From Sinohyriopsis cumingii (lineage: Eukaryota; Mollusca; Bivalvia; Unionida; Unionidae), in assembly GCA_028554795.2 (NCBI GenBank), contig CM068831.1, positions 67,183,982 through 67,247,981 on the forward strand: a DNA stretch of 64,000 nucleotides, in the 5' to 3' direction. This document shows, one piece after another, positions 1 through 8,112 of the stretch. A program made the position numbers and the translations under genes. Position 1 is the stretch's first letter. The number at the start of each line of letters is the position of its first letter. The notes under the pieces are model-generated. The model was not told the DNA's origin. It was given only the letters and a program-made list of their open reading frames with translations, and ran no database searches.

Positions 1-2611
1 CCCGGTAATCAGTATCGGTTTCTTCATAATAGTCCACAAAACCCTTTAACCAATCATGTGGACCCTCGCCGACAAATGGTGGTGGTTGACCATGGTCGCC
101 ACACATGATTACCGCTGTATTCGCGCGCAGCAACCACTCAAGAAACATTTGTAAAGTATCTAACGAAACAGTACATATCTCATCCCAGATGATAATGTCG
201 GGAATAAATTTTTCACCCATTCGATCAGGAGTCCACTCACCGCCGCTGTATCGAAAAAAGCTGTGATAAGTAACGGCGTCAACATTTCGTTGTTTTATCT
301 CTCGCGCTAGTCTATGGGTCGGTGTAAGCACGATTATACTTGCCCGCGTTCGGAATAATTCAATTGCCCGAGTCGTCTTTCCTGACCCGCCACAGCCGCT
401 TAAATAAACCGTCTTGTGTCTACAAATTGGATCAGAACACGATGGTGCATTAGACCATTCTGACAATTTATCACCGCGTAAGTAGTTGTTTTCAACGGTG
501 ACATCTGCTGACGGGGAATAATCGCGTCGTATTTCATTTTTAATTCTCCATGTACCCCAACTCTCGTCCGGACTAGTAAACCCGGCTACGTTTTCCTTAT
601 ACGCTACGTCAATATAAAATGAATCAATCGCAACTCTAACCGCGGTGTCGGGAAATCTATTTATCATCGAGAATAAATTGATAGCGGCGTAACCCAGCAT
701 AGACGCCCTCAAATGCGGGTATGCTGGGCTGTCTCCATCGCTGTAGGTAACAACTGTACCCAACCTTGTTCCATTGGACAAGAAAGCTGTTTCGCAGTTC
801 ACGTATCTATTTTTTGCCACTGCGTCCTTGATTACGAAATCATATTCTGCGTCATCTATAATCAGCCGTGAGCAATATCGTTTGTAGTCGTAGTTTTTTC
901 CACCTTGTGTGAACTTACCGATTATTCTTCTACCGAGATCTTTTGCCTCGTGGTTTCGTTGGTTAAATATCCTCCTGGACCATTCGACGATATATTCCTC
1001 GTCGGCATCGATGTGTTTTCTGGATTCGTCAATTATGCTATCTAGACGCTCTGGTTCTGGTAACCAGACTTCAGTCTGCGCCCGGTATGATATAATCGCG
1101 TCACTGACAATCAACGAAACTAGCATGCTACAATCAATCATATACCGTAGCAGCGCTATTGGCAGCCACTTCTTTTCAGCCATGTGTCTACCGATCCAAA
1201 TATAGCAACAGCGATGAAGTCCTGCCGCGAACTCAAATGATACTACGCGAGCGAATCCGGTTAAATCAAAATCAGGCAGTGGTCCATTAATAGCAACACG
1301 AGTCATTTCATGTCTGGGGTGTCCAAATCGTTTGAAATACTCAGCGGCGGATCCATACCCGAGAAAACTCGCTGGATAACAGGCAACCATATCAACGGAA
1401 ATCATAGCGTCGCGGTTGTATTCAGTGTTCCATAGTCCACCGTGATAATACTCCAAACAACTGGATTGTACATCCGGTAGAAATTCCTTGCGCGTTGGGC
1501 TCCACGCATTTTTCCTCGCTGCAACATGAGCCGCAACCGATGGAATCGTAAAACAATTTGTTAGCAGTTGTTCATCATGCTCCTCAAATTCTATGGCGGT
1601 TTTTTTCATCCTGCTGTGAAATGCTTCAGTGCGGTATAATTCACCGTTTGGTCTTACAAACTGATCAAAAGTATCAGCGCTGCGAAGTAACCACACTGAT
1701 ACAGGGTCGTTTTTACACAAGTAGGCAATAGCATCAAATAGTTTCCTCTCCGCGAGAAAACCGTTCTCTTCCAGGAATTCCCCCGGGATATACTTTACTG
1801 TTCTATCCCGTGGAAATATTGTGATCGCGGGCGTCCATGCGTGTTCGTTATGATCAATAATTTTGATTGGGGCTCCCTTCGATTTGTACTTCGATTCGTA
1901 TAATACTTCACCGGTTATCGTTGTAACGGTTATTGGAAATCTCAGCGATGTTTCTAATCTCGCTATGTCGCTGATGGTTGCTCCACGCTCTTTTACGGTT
2001 AGTTCCCACTGGTTGATTTTGCTACGTCGTAAATCAGTCAATTTGTTTCCTCGACATGCATTTGTAAAATGCTCTATTACTCGTTCTGCTACACAATTTA
2101 TCCCCGTTGACTGTTTCATTGGTTTCAGTTTTCCGATATCAGGTTTCTTATTTAACGGGTATATTCCATAAACAACTGCTGTTTCAGGATACGCTCGTTC
2201 ATAGTATGGTCTGTCAATTCCGGTTAACAACCCCGGCTTGGAGTCGCGGCTAACAATGACTGTTTTCTTGTCGCTGAGAACCGGTTCAAATTTATCACGT
2301 ATGATCCAATTACCTGATTCCACCCGGACAATGAATTTTACTCTGAAGAAATACCTTTTACCGTCAAGTTGTGATATTATCGTTGCTGCGCGGTTGTCGT
2401 TCATGGTAGCATCAACAACGCCATCAATTCGAAATGTTGACCAACCATGAGATGCGCCATCACGCTTGAATTCATCGATACAATCGCGTATTTTACTCAA
2501 CAGGGTTCTATCGTTTATTAACGCTTTTGGTGCGTCCTTGAGGACTCTATCGAGATTGAACTTAATATTTTTCCAGGGCTTAATTGCTGCTAATCTCTCG
2601 AACTCATCCAT
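1..2611 (-). CDS. PolB-like DNA polymerase fused to superfamily 1 helicase (runs off the left edge)
   Basis: This is one open frame of about 870 codons starting at ATG 2611 and still open at position 1. Its N-terminal third contains a conserved-looking NCVAERVIEHF stretch. The middle looks like a family B polymerase palm: DMVACYP resembles motif A, a K...GKF segment motif B, and IDSFYID motif C. The last 200 visible residues show superfamily 1 helicase motifs in order: GCGGSGKTT (Walker A), VLTPTHRLA (Ia), IIWDE (Walker B) and CGDHGQPPP (III). Known families suggest replication of the element. I recall similar uncharacterised large proteins from fungal (Rhizophagus) genomes, but this is unverified. 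The helicase part is firm; the polymerase part is inferred from spaced motifs. It diverges from the zinc-ribbon gene with only about 20 bp between the starts. Confidence 0.75.
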   Translation of the reverse strand, partial: MDEFERLAAIKPWKNIKFNLDRVLKDAPKALINDRTLLSKIRDCIDEFKRDGASHGWSTFRIDGVVDATMNDNRAATIISQLDGKRYFFRVKFIVRVESGNWIIRDKFEPVLSDKKTVIVSRDSKPGLLTGIDRPYYERAYPETAVVYGIYPLNKKPDIGKLKPMKQSTGINCVAERVIEHFTNACRGNKLTDLRRSKINQWELTVKERGATISDIARLETSLRFPITVTTITGEVLYESKYKSKGAPIKIIDHNEHAWTPAITIFPRDRTVKYIPGEFLEENGFLAERKLFDAIAYLCKNDPVSVWLLRSADTFDQFVRPNGELYRTEAFHSRMKKTAIEFEEHDEQLLTNCFTIPSVAAHVAARKNAWSPTRKEFLPDVQSSCLEYYHGGLWNTEYNRDAMISVDMVACYPASFLGYGSAAEYFKRFGHPRHEMTRVAINGPLPDFDLTGFARVVSFEFAAGLHRCCYIWIGRHMAEKKWLPIALLRYMIDCSMLVSLIVSDAIISYRAQTEVWLPEPERLDSIIDESRKHIDADEEYIVEWSRRIFNQRNHEAKDLGRRIIGKFTQGGKNYDYKRYCSRLIIDDAEYDFVIKDAVAKNRYVNCETAFLSNGTRLGTVVTYSDGDSPAYPHLRASMLGYAAINLFSMINRFPDTAVRVAIDSFYIDVAYKENVAGFTSPDESWGTWRIKNEIRRDYSPSADVTVENNYLRGDKLSEWSNAPSCSDPICRHKTVYLSGCGGSGKTTRAIELFRTRASIIVLTPTHRLAREIKQRNVDAVTYHSFFRYSGGEWTPDRMGEKFIPDIIIWDEICTVSLDTLQMFLEWLLRANTAVIMCGDHGQPPPFVGEGPHDWLKGFVDYYEETDTDYR

Positions 2612-2632
2612 ATAATTAAAACAAGTATTTAA

Positions 2633-2974
2633 ATGAAAGAATATAGTATAATGAATCACTGCAAATGGTTGATGATTGGGTCGACAACCCCGTGCAATAA
2701 ATCATGTAGAGGTGAATTCTGCGGGTACCATTTACAAAGCGTTCGTAATGGTTCTCTTGGCCCCCTCCCGTGCTTGGTTTGTCACGTCGGTGTAAGAGGA
2801 AAATCGCAGTTGTGTATCAATTGTGGCGGAAAGCGATACAGGGAACTAAAACGCTATTATGACAAGCGAATTAAAAACGCCGTCATTGACCCCACCGCAG
2901 ACTTCGTCATCAAAACCCCCCAGGACTACGTTGAAAGATTTATAATTAAACCAAATAATAAATTAGACAAGTAG
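2633..2974 (+). CDS. Small zinc-ribbon protein of the Polinton-like element
   Basis: The frame has 113 residues; a second ATG at 2651 (MNHCKWLM) is an equally good start. The first 65 residues are packed with Cys and His: CKWLM, CNKSC, CGYH, PCLVC and LCINCGG, giving at least two likely zinc-binding knuckles. The remainder is basic (KRYYDKRIKN). Proteins with this C-W-L-M, then C-x3-C, then C-x2-C, C-x2-C layout recur in invertebrate Polinton-like elements from memory, without an assigned function. Its position, head to head with the polymerase-helicase gene, would suit an early regulatory or DNA-binding role, which is inference. The frame appears open throughout. Confidence 0.6.
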   Translation: MKEYSIMNHCKWLMIGSTTPCNKSCRGEFCGYHLQSVRNGSLGPLPCLVCHVGVRGKSQLCINCGGKRYRELKRYYDKRIKNAVIDPTADFVIKTPQDYVERFIIKPNNKLDK

Positions 2975-2987
2975 TATTATTATACAA

Positions 2988-3494
2988 ATGAACCAAGAAT
3001 TTCAGCCGCATCCTGTGCTCGTTAATTACGAGGCATCTTGCGACGGCGTTGTTAGAAACCGCAAACTGAAGAAACCAGTTGGCACCGTAAGTAATCAGGG
3101 ATACTTGCAATTTACTACAGGAGGAAAAAACTATTATGTTCACAGGATTGTATTTGAAGCATTCAACGGATTAATCGAAAATGGGCTTGTGATTGATCAT
3201 ATTAATAATAATAAGACTGATAATTCTCTTACAAACTTGCAAGCTATCTCGCAAAGTCAGAATACCAAAAAAGGCGAAACTGGTAAATACTCAAAGAAAG
3301 CAAAACCCGTAAAGTCATTTGATACAACAACTCACGAGGAAAAAATATTTCAGTCGATTAATGAGGCAGGAAAATATTTTGACATTTGTGGAGCCTCGAT
3401 ACGATTTGTTGCAGAAGGAATACAGAATTCAGCGATTTCAAAAAAGACCGGGCATAGAATTCGATTTTCATATATAACAGAAATCAGCGAGTGA
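2988..3494 (+). CDS. HNH homing-type endonuclease with NUMOD-like tail
   Basis: The frame has 168 residues. Residues 1-50 carry the YEASCDGVVRN-type N-terminal module common to NUMOD4/HNH proteins. Residues 50-85 hold the HNH core (VHRIVFEAFNG, then VIDHINNNKTDN and LTNLQAISQ). Residues 105-140 (KPVKSFD, FQSINEAGKYF) match a NUMOD1-like DNA-binding helix repeat. Such enzymes nick or cut DNA at specific sites and spread as selfish genes in phages and large DNA viruses. The gene is visibly more AT-rich and CpG-poor than its element neighbours, and it sits between the zinc-ribbon gene (13 bp upstream) and an unknown gene. Just downstream, at 3492-3531, are GTGAC/GTCAC and GAGGTCACG repeats. Family assignment is good; a free-standing homing gene is inferred. 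Confidence 0.8.
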   Translation: MNQEFQPHPVLVNYEASCDGVVRNRKLKKPVGTVSNQGYLQFTTGGKNYYVHRIVFEAFNGLIENGLVIDHINNNKTDNSLTNLQAISQSQNTKKGETGKYSKKAKPVKSFDTTTHEEKIFQSINEAGKYFDICGASIRFVAEGIQNSAISKKTGHRIRFSYITEISE

Positions 3495-3617
3495 CAAGGT
3501 CACCGGCCCCTATGGCGCTGACGAGGTCACGTCTAACGAATTATTAAACACCTTCGGAATTGATACACGGCGGTTTCATTTTTTTTTTATTTAAAAACAA
3601 GATGTTTTATAAGAATA

Positions 3618-3998
3618 ATGAATATCGAAGACATCAATAATATATTAGCCGAGATTTCAAAATTAAAAAATCAAGGAATTGAATTATCTGATGGTCTCGA
3701 CAGTGAAAAAATATTATCCGATTATGAAATTATTAACGAACAATCGAAACGGGGGCGTTTTACCCTGGCCCGCGAGTATTTTTTTATAAAACGATTACAA
3801 CATACGATCAATGAAAACTTGTACCACAATGACGCAAATGCATTCATTGGACTATTTACCGCCGTTGAAATAATACGAAAAAAACTCGGACGTGTTTATG
3901 AACGACGCCGGGAGATTTCTAGCAAGATCAAAAACATTAGAAGGATTATAGACGAAAACTCCGTGGAGCCCCCGATGGTACACTCGGCGGGAAATTAG
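3618..3998 (+). CDS. Unrecognised small helical protein of the element
   Basis: The frame has 126 residues, is Lys/Glu/Ile-rich and lacks cysteine. It is predicted by eye to be mostly helical, with a likely coiled-coil stretch at residues 75-110 (IIRKKLGRVYERRREISSK). The start at 3618 is preceded by TTTTATAAGAATA, a looser form of the start-proximal motif of other genes in the element. It ends 22 bp before the next coding remains. I do not recognise the family. Its place between the HNH gene and the virion set gives little clue. Confidence 0.5.
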   Translation: MNIEDINNILAEISKLKNQGIELSDGLDSEKILSDYEIINEQSKRGRFTLAREYFFIKRLQHTINENLYHNDANAFIGLFTAVEIIRKKLGRVYERRREISSKIKNIRRIIDENSVEPPMVHSAGN

Positions 3999-4020
3999 AA
4001 ATTGCTTCGCAATTGCAATA

Positions 4021-4959
4021 ATGGTAGGCGAATCACTTACTACTCGGCTAGCCAGAGAGCGGCTAGCAGCGCTTAGAAAGTTCATACCGTTACGAGACAG
4101 GGTCCGAGAACAACTTCAAACGCGGCAGCAACTACAAACCGATTTTACTGTTGGAAGCGAACAACTCTTTGCCCCGGTAACTAAAGCGACCAAAGATGTT
4201 ACGGCGGCAACTGTACCCGTCCTCGATGCGCTTGAAAAGATAGCGGCGGAGACAAAACAAACAAAAAGGTCTTTAGAAACACTAGCGGCCGCTGCAACAC
4301 GGAGGCCACCACCACTCGCTATAATGGACCCACAAGAACCCTATGTTACAATGGCCGACGAAGAAGAACCAGGCGCCACCGCAAGAGAACCGGAAGAAGA
4401 AATACCAGAAGAAGAAATACCAGAAGAAGAAATACCAGAAGAAGAAAAAAAGAAGGGTATACCCAGTAATGTACTCAAGAAGAGCACAATAGATCAAATT
4501 AGAGACCTCAGCAGCAGGGGGGAAGAATTAATTGATTTTACTGCCAACAATTTTGCTAAGAGCATACGAGATAAGGAGCATATCAATAGCGGTTACGAGA
4601 AAAATATAAAGTAGTTAAAGGATTGGACAAGAATAGTGTATTTAGCGAGTAAACATGAAAAAGTATTACTACGTGATGATAGCCCCGATTATGACGCATT
4701 CCACAATAAAGTAAAAAGTAGAATACCAAAAAAAGGAAAAGGATACTCTGTTGGTAAAGAATCCTACGGCGTTACCTGTCCTAACAGTGTTCTCAGTGAT
4801 ATATCACGGCTAGAGGTACTAATCGGAGGAAAACGAGCCGGAAATAACTCTCCGGAAATAATCAATGAGGCCGCTGATATTTGCAAGCGGTTATTTACGG
4901 GCGGTATCATGGACGTTAGTGCGTATCGAACGCTCATAGACGAACTCGTGGATGATTAA
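4021..4959 (+). pseudogene. Coding remains: acidic-repeat protein with an AGNNSPE module
   Basis: This stretch holds coding sequence of the element whose family is not named. Its early part is rich in Arg/Gln/Thr and looks helical (RLARERLAALRKF). It then has a run of the acidic repeat EEIPEEE near 4395-4450, coded by a short tandem GAAGAAATACCA repeat. The late part carries LEVLIGGKRAGNNSPE followed by a short helical pair (EAADICKRLF, RTLIDELVDD). A very similar AGNNSPE/AGNTS helical module ends proteins of many invertebrate Polinton-like and adinto-like elements, from memory. A structural or scaffolding role is only a guess. It is treated as fossil coding sequence. Confidence 0.45.
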
Positions 4960-5243
4960 AAAAATTATCGTTTTGTTAATTCTGACCGTTTTTGGTCGTT
5001 TTATGAGGGCAAAAACCCCAGGAAATCATTTAGAGAAAATCGATGTTTTTGCTGAAAAATCGAAAAAAAAACGACTATAGGCAACAAAAAATGACTAGAA
5101 ATCAAGAAAAAACCGGATTTTTATCGAGGGCAAAAACCCCAGGAAATTTTGATAAAATTTATTCCGGTTTTCCACACGGCCGTGGGAAGGGGGGGGTGGT
5201 GATCACAATCACTAATTGAAAAACCGGTGTTTTTATAATAAAG
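4960..5243. other. Non-coding gap with direct repeats in the element
   Basis: This 284-bp gap separates the upstream genes from the virion set. It holds two copies of a 22-bp sequence beginning GAGGGCAAAAACCCCAGG (5005-5026 and 5126-5147, 121 bp apart), a small hairpin GACC-GTTTTT-GGTC near 4984-4997, the palindrome CACGGCCGTG near 5175, and a G-run near 5190. It could be a transcription stop for the upstream row, a regulatory region for the virion genes or a replication feature. The sequence alone does not decide. Confidence 0.5.
5232..5241 (+). promoter_or_regulatory. Start-proximal TTTANAATAA motif (minor capsid-like gene)
   Basis: TTTATAATAA ends two bases before the ATG at 5244. The same ten-base pattern sits before three other genes of the element. 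Its position suggests a very short-leader promoter, as in late genes of some large DNA viruses, which is inference. Confidence 0.5.
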
Positions 5244-5687
5244 ATGATCATACACTACAACCACGATAAACCAGTACTCGTCTACGTGGTAAACTCGCGA
5301 TTGCCTGTTTACCGCGCGTACTATGGAGATGGTCTCGGTAGCACCATTGCGGGGTTATTTACAAGAATGGCTCCAAAAGTAGCGCCGTTAGCCAAACAAT
5401 TAGGAATGAAGGCTATTGATGTTATTCGTGATAAGGGTATTAGTGCTATTGGAGACGTTGCCGGAAAGGCGCTTTCTGCAGCAAAGGACAAACTAATGTC
5501 GTTGGTGAGGAGAAAAAAACAGAAACCACCGGTGATGCCATCAACGACGGTGATGCCTGCAAATGTCAGTAAAGTAATAAATAACGCCGTGGAAGAAAAA
5601 CTAGAGTCGTTGGCGGCTGAGTCATCCACTAACGCGCTCATGAACGCGATAGCGGGAAGTGGTCTACGACGAAAAAATCGCAATTGA
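5244..5687 (+). CDS. Minor capsid-like virion protein of the element
   Basis: The frame has 147 residues. It begins MIIHYNHDKP and has YYGDGLGSTIAGLFTRMAP around residues 27-45, then an Ala/Lys-rich helical region (AGKALSAAKDKLMSLVRRKKQ) and a basic tail RRKNRN. The GxGxxxxGLF...P pattern followed by amphipathic helices is typical, from memory, of a small protein encoded just before the capsid gene in invertebrate Polinton-like elements. An internal or minor capsid role is inferred from that position. The start is preceded by TTTATAATAA two bases upstream of ATG. It lies 26 bp before the capsid-like gene. Confidence 0.55.
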   Translation: MIIHYNHDKPVLVYVVNSRLPVYRAYYGDGLGSTIAGLFTRMAPKVAPLAKQLGMKAIDVIRDKGISAIGDVAGKALSAAKDKLMSLVRRKKQKPPVMPSTTVMPANVSKVINNAVEEKLESLAAESSTNALMNAIAGSGLRRKNRN

Positions 5688-5713
5688 AAATATCAACATG
5701 ATAAATAATAGAA

Positions 5714-7129
5714 ATGTTTGCGCGAACCGCTGATCCCGCGTTTGATATGGATGCCCCAGTGCGCAGGGATGATTCTGTCCGTGATTATCAATATTATTCT
5801 TATTATGCAACGCAACCGAATCTACGATCGCGAATTGAACTTCAAGTCCAAGATACCAGTAGATACTTTCTGCCATGTGAAGCGTTTATCGAAATTGAGG
5901 GGGAACTCGTGACAAATGCTGCCGATAATGCACCATACGACAACAACCCGGCTATCCGAGTTGGTTTTGTCAACAACGGCGTAATGGCGTTATTTGAGAG
6001 CGCAAAATATCTCATTGACGGGCGAGAAATTGAATCAATAGAACGCGATGTTGATGTTGCAACGACGATAATCGGGCTAGCGAGATACTCAGATGATTAT
6101 ACAAGGTCGGCTGGTCCGTCTATGATGTTTGCGAAGGATACTACCGATAACGCTGAACACAATCAGTTTTCTAGGGTAAAGGCAACACATGCCACCGCGG
6201 TTGATCCAGCACCGGCCGGGTATGTAAGACCAGCTGGGAACTTCGATGTCATAAATGTTATTACTAATTACAATCTAGGGTTTGCAACACGAGTAGGGAT
6301 GTTGCAAGGACAACGCCGACAGTTTTCATGCGCGATTCCACTGCATCATATATTCGGATTCTGCAGAAACGTCAGAAAAGTCATCTATGGGGCTAAGCAT
6401 ACAGTAGTACTCGTGCGAAAGGGCAATGATAATGATGCAATCTGGCATGATGCTGGTGTTGCCGACGGTAAGGTCAATATAAAGAATATAGTATTGTGGA
6501 TGCCAGTAATGACCCCATCAATCACCGCAGAACAGCGATTACTCTCATTCATGGAGACAGGTGGTAAATCACTGTTGAGTTGGCTCACAGTAACCACTGA
6601 TGCTAAAGAGGATAATATGGATGGTATATTTACATGGCACCTGGCATCCAAACAGGGTGTTTCAGCCCCGCGTCATATATTTGTAGCGCTACAGAATAAG
6701 GCGCGATTAGGCTCCCAAGAACGCAGCCATATGATATTTGATCAAATCGGTGTCAATGAGGTCTCGTTGAGAATAAACGGACAGCAGGAACCATCCGAGG
6801 ATATACAACTCAATTACGGTGACAACCATATCGCACGTGTGTATCATCGATTGCTGTCATATATGGGTCGTGATCAAAACGTCGACACTGGTTTGCAAAT
6901 ATCACAACTTGATTTTAAAAACCTGTATCCGATTTATTATTTTTCGTTGGAACATCTCGATTTAACGAGACAATCCGTCGTTGATATACACTTCCGAGCT
7001 CGTGTGCAACGTCCTGGTGGTATTGCCGAATATAGAGCGGTTGCTGTCATTCTCAGCGATAAATCAATGCTGTTGGAAGGTGTTGGTGGACGAATGAGAA
7101 TCATTGATGCACCAGTGGAAAACATGTAA
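5714..7129 (+). CDS. Double jelly-roll major capsid-like protein
   Basis: The frame has 471 residues, a normal size for the double jelly-roll capsid class. Near residues 55-65 is IEIEGEL, followed by VGFVNNGVMALFESAKYLIDGREIESIE (about 105-132). This NNG-h-h-h-LF...Y.h.G.EIE block and the following TTIIGLARYSDD are hallmarks, from memory, of capsid proteins in invertebrate Polinton-like elements. The C-terminal half keeps alternating beta-strand patterns (VSLRINGQQ, VVDIHFRARVQRPGG). Flanking genes (minor capsid-like before; pVI/pX-like and protease after) support the call. The frame appears open throughout. Confidence 0.75.
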   Translation: MFARTADPAFDMDAPVRRDDSVRDYQYYSYYATQPNLRSRIELQVQDTSRYFLPCEAFIEIEGELVTNAADNAPYDNNPAIRVGFVNNGVMALFESAKYLIDGREIESIERDVDVATTIIGLARYSDDYTRSAGPSMMFAKDTTDNAEHNQFSRVKATHATAVDPAPAGYVRPAGNFDVINVITNYNLGFATRVGMLQGQRRQFSCAIPLHHIFGFCRNVRKVIYGAKHTVVLVRKGNDNDAIWHDAGVADGKVNIKNIVLWMPVMTPSITAEQRLLSFMETGGKSLLSWLTVTTDAKEDNMDGIFTWHLASKQGVSAPRHIFVALQNKARLGSQERSHMIFDQIGVNEVSLRINGQQEPSEDIQLNYGDNHIARVYHRLLSYMGRDQNVDTGLQISQLDFKNLYPIYYFSLEHLDLTRQSVVDIHFRARVQRPGGIAEYRAVAVILSDKSMLLEGVGGRMRIIDAPVENM

Positions 7130-7147
7130 TTGAAAGCACAAAACGCG

Positions 7148-7157
7148 TTTACAATAA
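7148..7157 (+). promoter_or_regulatory. Start-proximal TTTANAATAA motif (pVI/pX-like gene)
   Basis: TTTACAATAA abuts the ATG at 7158 directly. It is identical to the copy before the fibre-like gene. Confidence 0.5.
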
Positions 7158-7634
7158 ATGTCGTATAGTGTCGTCAGTGTAGAGTTGACTGATGGTCAAG
7201 TCAAGAAATTACGATCAAGGTCGGCTAAACAATGCGGAACCACAATAACGCTGAAGCCGTCACAGATGGCAAGTGGTAATCATAAGATATCGTTGACGGC
7301 GCGTCAAATAAAACATTTCAATAATGCGATGAAGAATAAAAAGGGTGTTCAAATAGATTTTTCAGCCGCAGCGATTAAAAACATGGAAAAGACCGGTGGG
7401 ATATTTCCGCTGTTAGCTGCGATTCCAGCGTTGATTGCCGCGGCCGCACCAGCAGTGGCTAAGGCTGCTGCGTTAGGGGCCGTTGGTACCGCGGCGGGGA
7501 TGGCATTGAAGAAGGCAACCGGGAAAGGCTATAAAAAAAAACGATCCGTGGCCGGAAAGGGTCTAAGACTACCGGGAACCCCGTATTCATGGTACTCGGG
7601 AAAGGGTCTAAGACTACCGGGAACCGCTTATTGA
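7158..7634 (+). CDS. pVI/pX-like minor virion protein
   Basis: The frame has 158 residues. An N-terminal region reads like VELTDGQVKKL...ITLKPSQM, followed by a hydrophobic Ala-rich segment (FPLLAAIPALIAAAAPAVAKAAALG, about residues 90-115), then a basic region (KKATGKGYKKKR) and two copies of GKGLRLPGT near the C-terminus. The order of a short fold, a membrane-active Ala helix, basic residues and a GKGL motif is that of small adenovirus pVI/pX-like proteins in Polinton relatives. These are often substrates of the protease encoded next. The start is abutted directly by TTTACAATAA. The duplicated GKGLRLPG segment is a local repeat near 7557-7580 and 7599-7622. Confidence 0.55.
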   Translation: MSYSVVSVELTDGQVKKLRSRSAKQCGTTITLKPSQMASGNHKISLTARQIKHFNNAMKNKKGVQIDFSAAAIKNMEKTGGIFPLLAAIPALIAAAAPAVAKAAALGAVGTAAGMALKKATGKGYKKKRSVAGKGLRLPGTPYSWYSGKGLRLPGTAY

Positions 7635-7645
7635 CTCGAGAGTCA

Positions 7646-8086
7646 ATGACTCCTGAGTCTATGACTCCAATGTCTAATTTTGATTTAATAGACGCCGCAA
7701 ACGCGCTAGCGATAAAAAACTTCAGGGGTGTTTTTATGAGGGATCAATTACCGGCGGCACCAAGGAATATTGAAACCGGCATAATTAACCTCGATGGGTC
7801 CTCCGGAGCGGGAACTCATTGGGTTGCGTACGCGATTGATCCGCGTGCGATCGTCTATTTTGATTCATACGGGTTAGCCCCGCCGAACGAGTTCATGCGG
7901 TATATCCGGACGTGTTCAGCCCGGGCGTTTTATTCCACGCTGCCAACACAGCAGTTAAGCGACCCGCCGATATGCGGCCGTGAAGTATTGAACGTACTCG
8001 CGGCGATTTCATCATCGCGAAAACCACCTCATGTGGTTGTAAACGAATACACTAGTAGGGTCGTAGAGACCCGGCGGGTTAATTAG
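7646..8086 (+). CDS. Adenain-like cysteine protease (C5-type)
   Basis: The reading frame is open from 7589, overlapping the previous gene, but ATG codons at 7646, 7661 and 7670 follow that gene's stop and are likelier starts. Sequence landmarks match the adenovirus protease family: FRGVFMRDQLP, GTHWVAYAID with the histidine, YFDSYGLAPPNEF, a glutamine in STLPTQQL and PICGRE with the cysteine. These proteases cleave capsid precursors during virion maturation, and they are a defining gene of Polinton-type elements. The length of about 147 residues is at the short end for the family. Confidence 0.85.
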   Translation: MTPESMTPMSNFDLIDAANALAIKNFRGVFMRDQLPAAPRNIETGIINLDGSSGAGTHWVAYAIDPRAIVYFDSYGLAPPNEFMRYIRTCSARAFYSTLPTQQLSDPPICGREVLNVLAAISSSRKPPHVVVNEYTSRVVETRRVN

Positions 8087-8100
8087 AAACGCTGTTTTTT

Positions 8101-8110
8101 TTTACAATAA
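8101..8110 (+). promoter_or_regulatory. Start-proximal TTTANAATAA motif (fibre-like gene)
   Basis: TTTACAATAA ends two bases before the ATG at 8113 and is extended upstream by a T-run. Confidence 0.5.
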
Positions 8111-8112
8111 CG

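Noticed and set aside
909-2450. Three plus-strand frames in 909-2450
   Set aside because: They lie antisense to the long polymerase-helicase frame, have no family features, and the minus strand is open throughout.
5321-5876. Minus-strand frames opposite the minor capsid-like gene and capsid start
   Set aside because: Antisense shadows. The plus-strand genes have family features and spacing.
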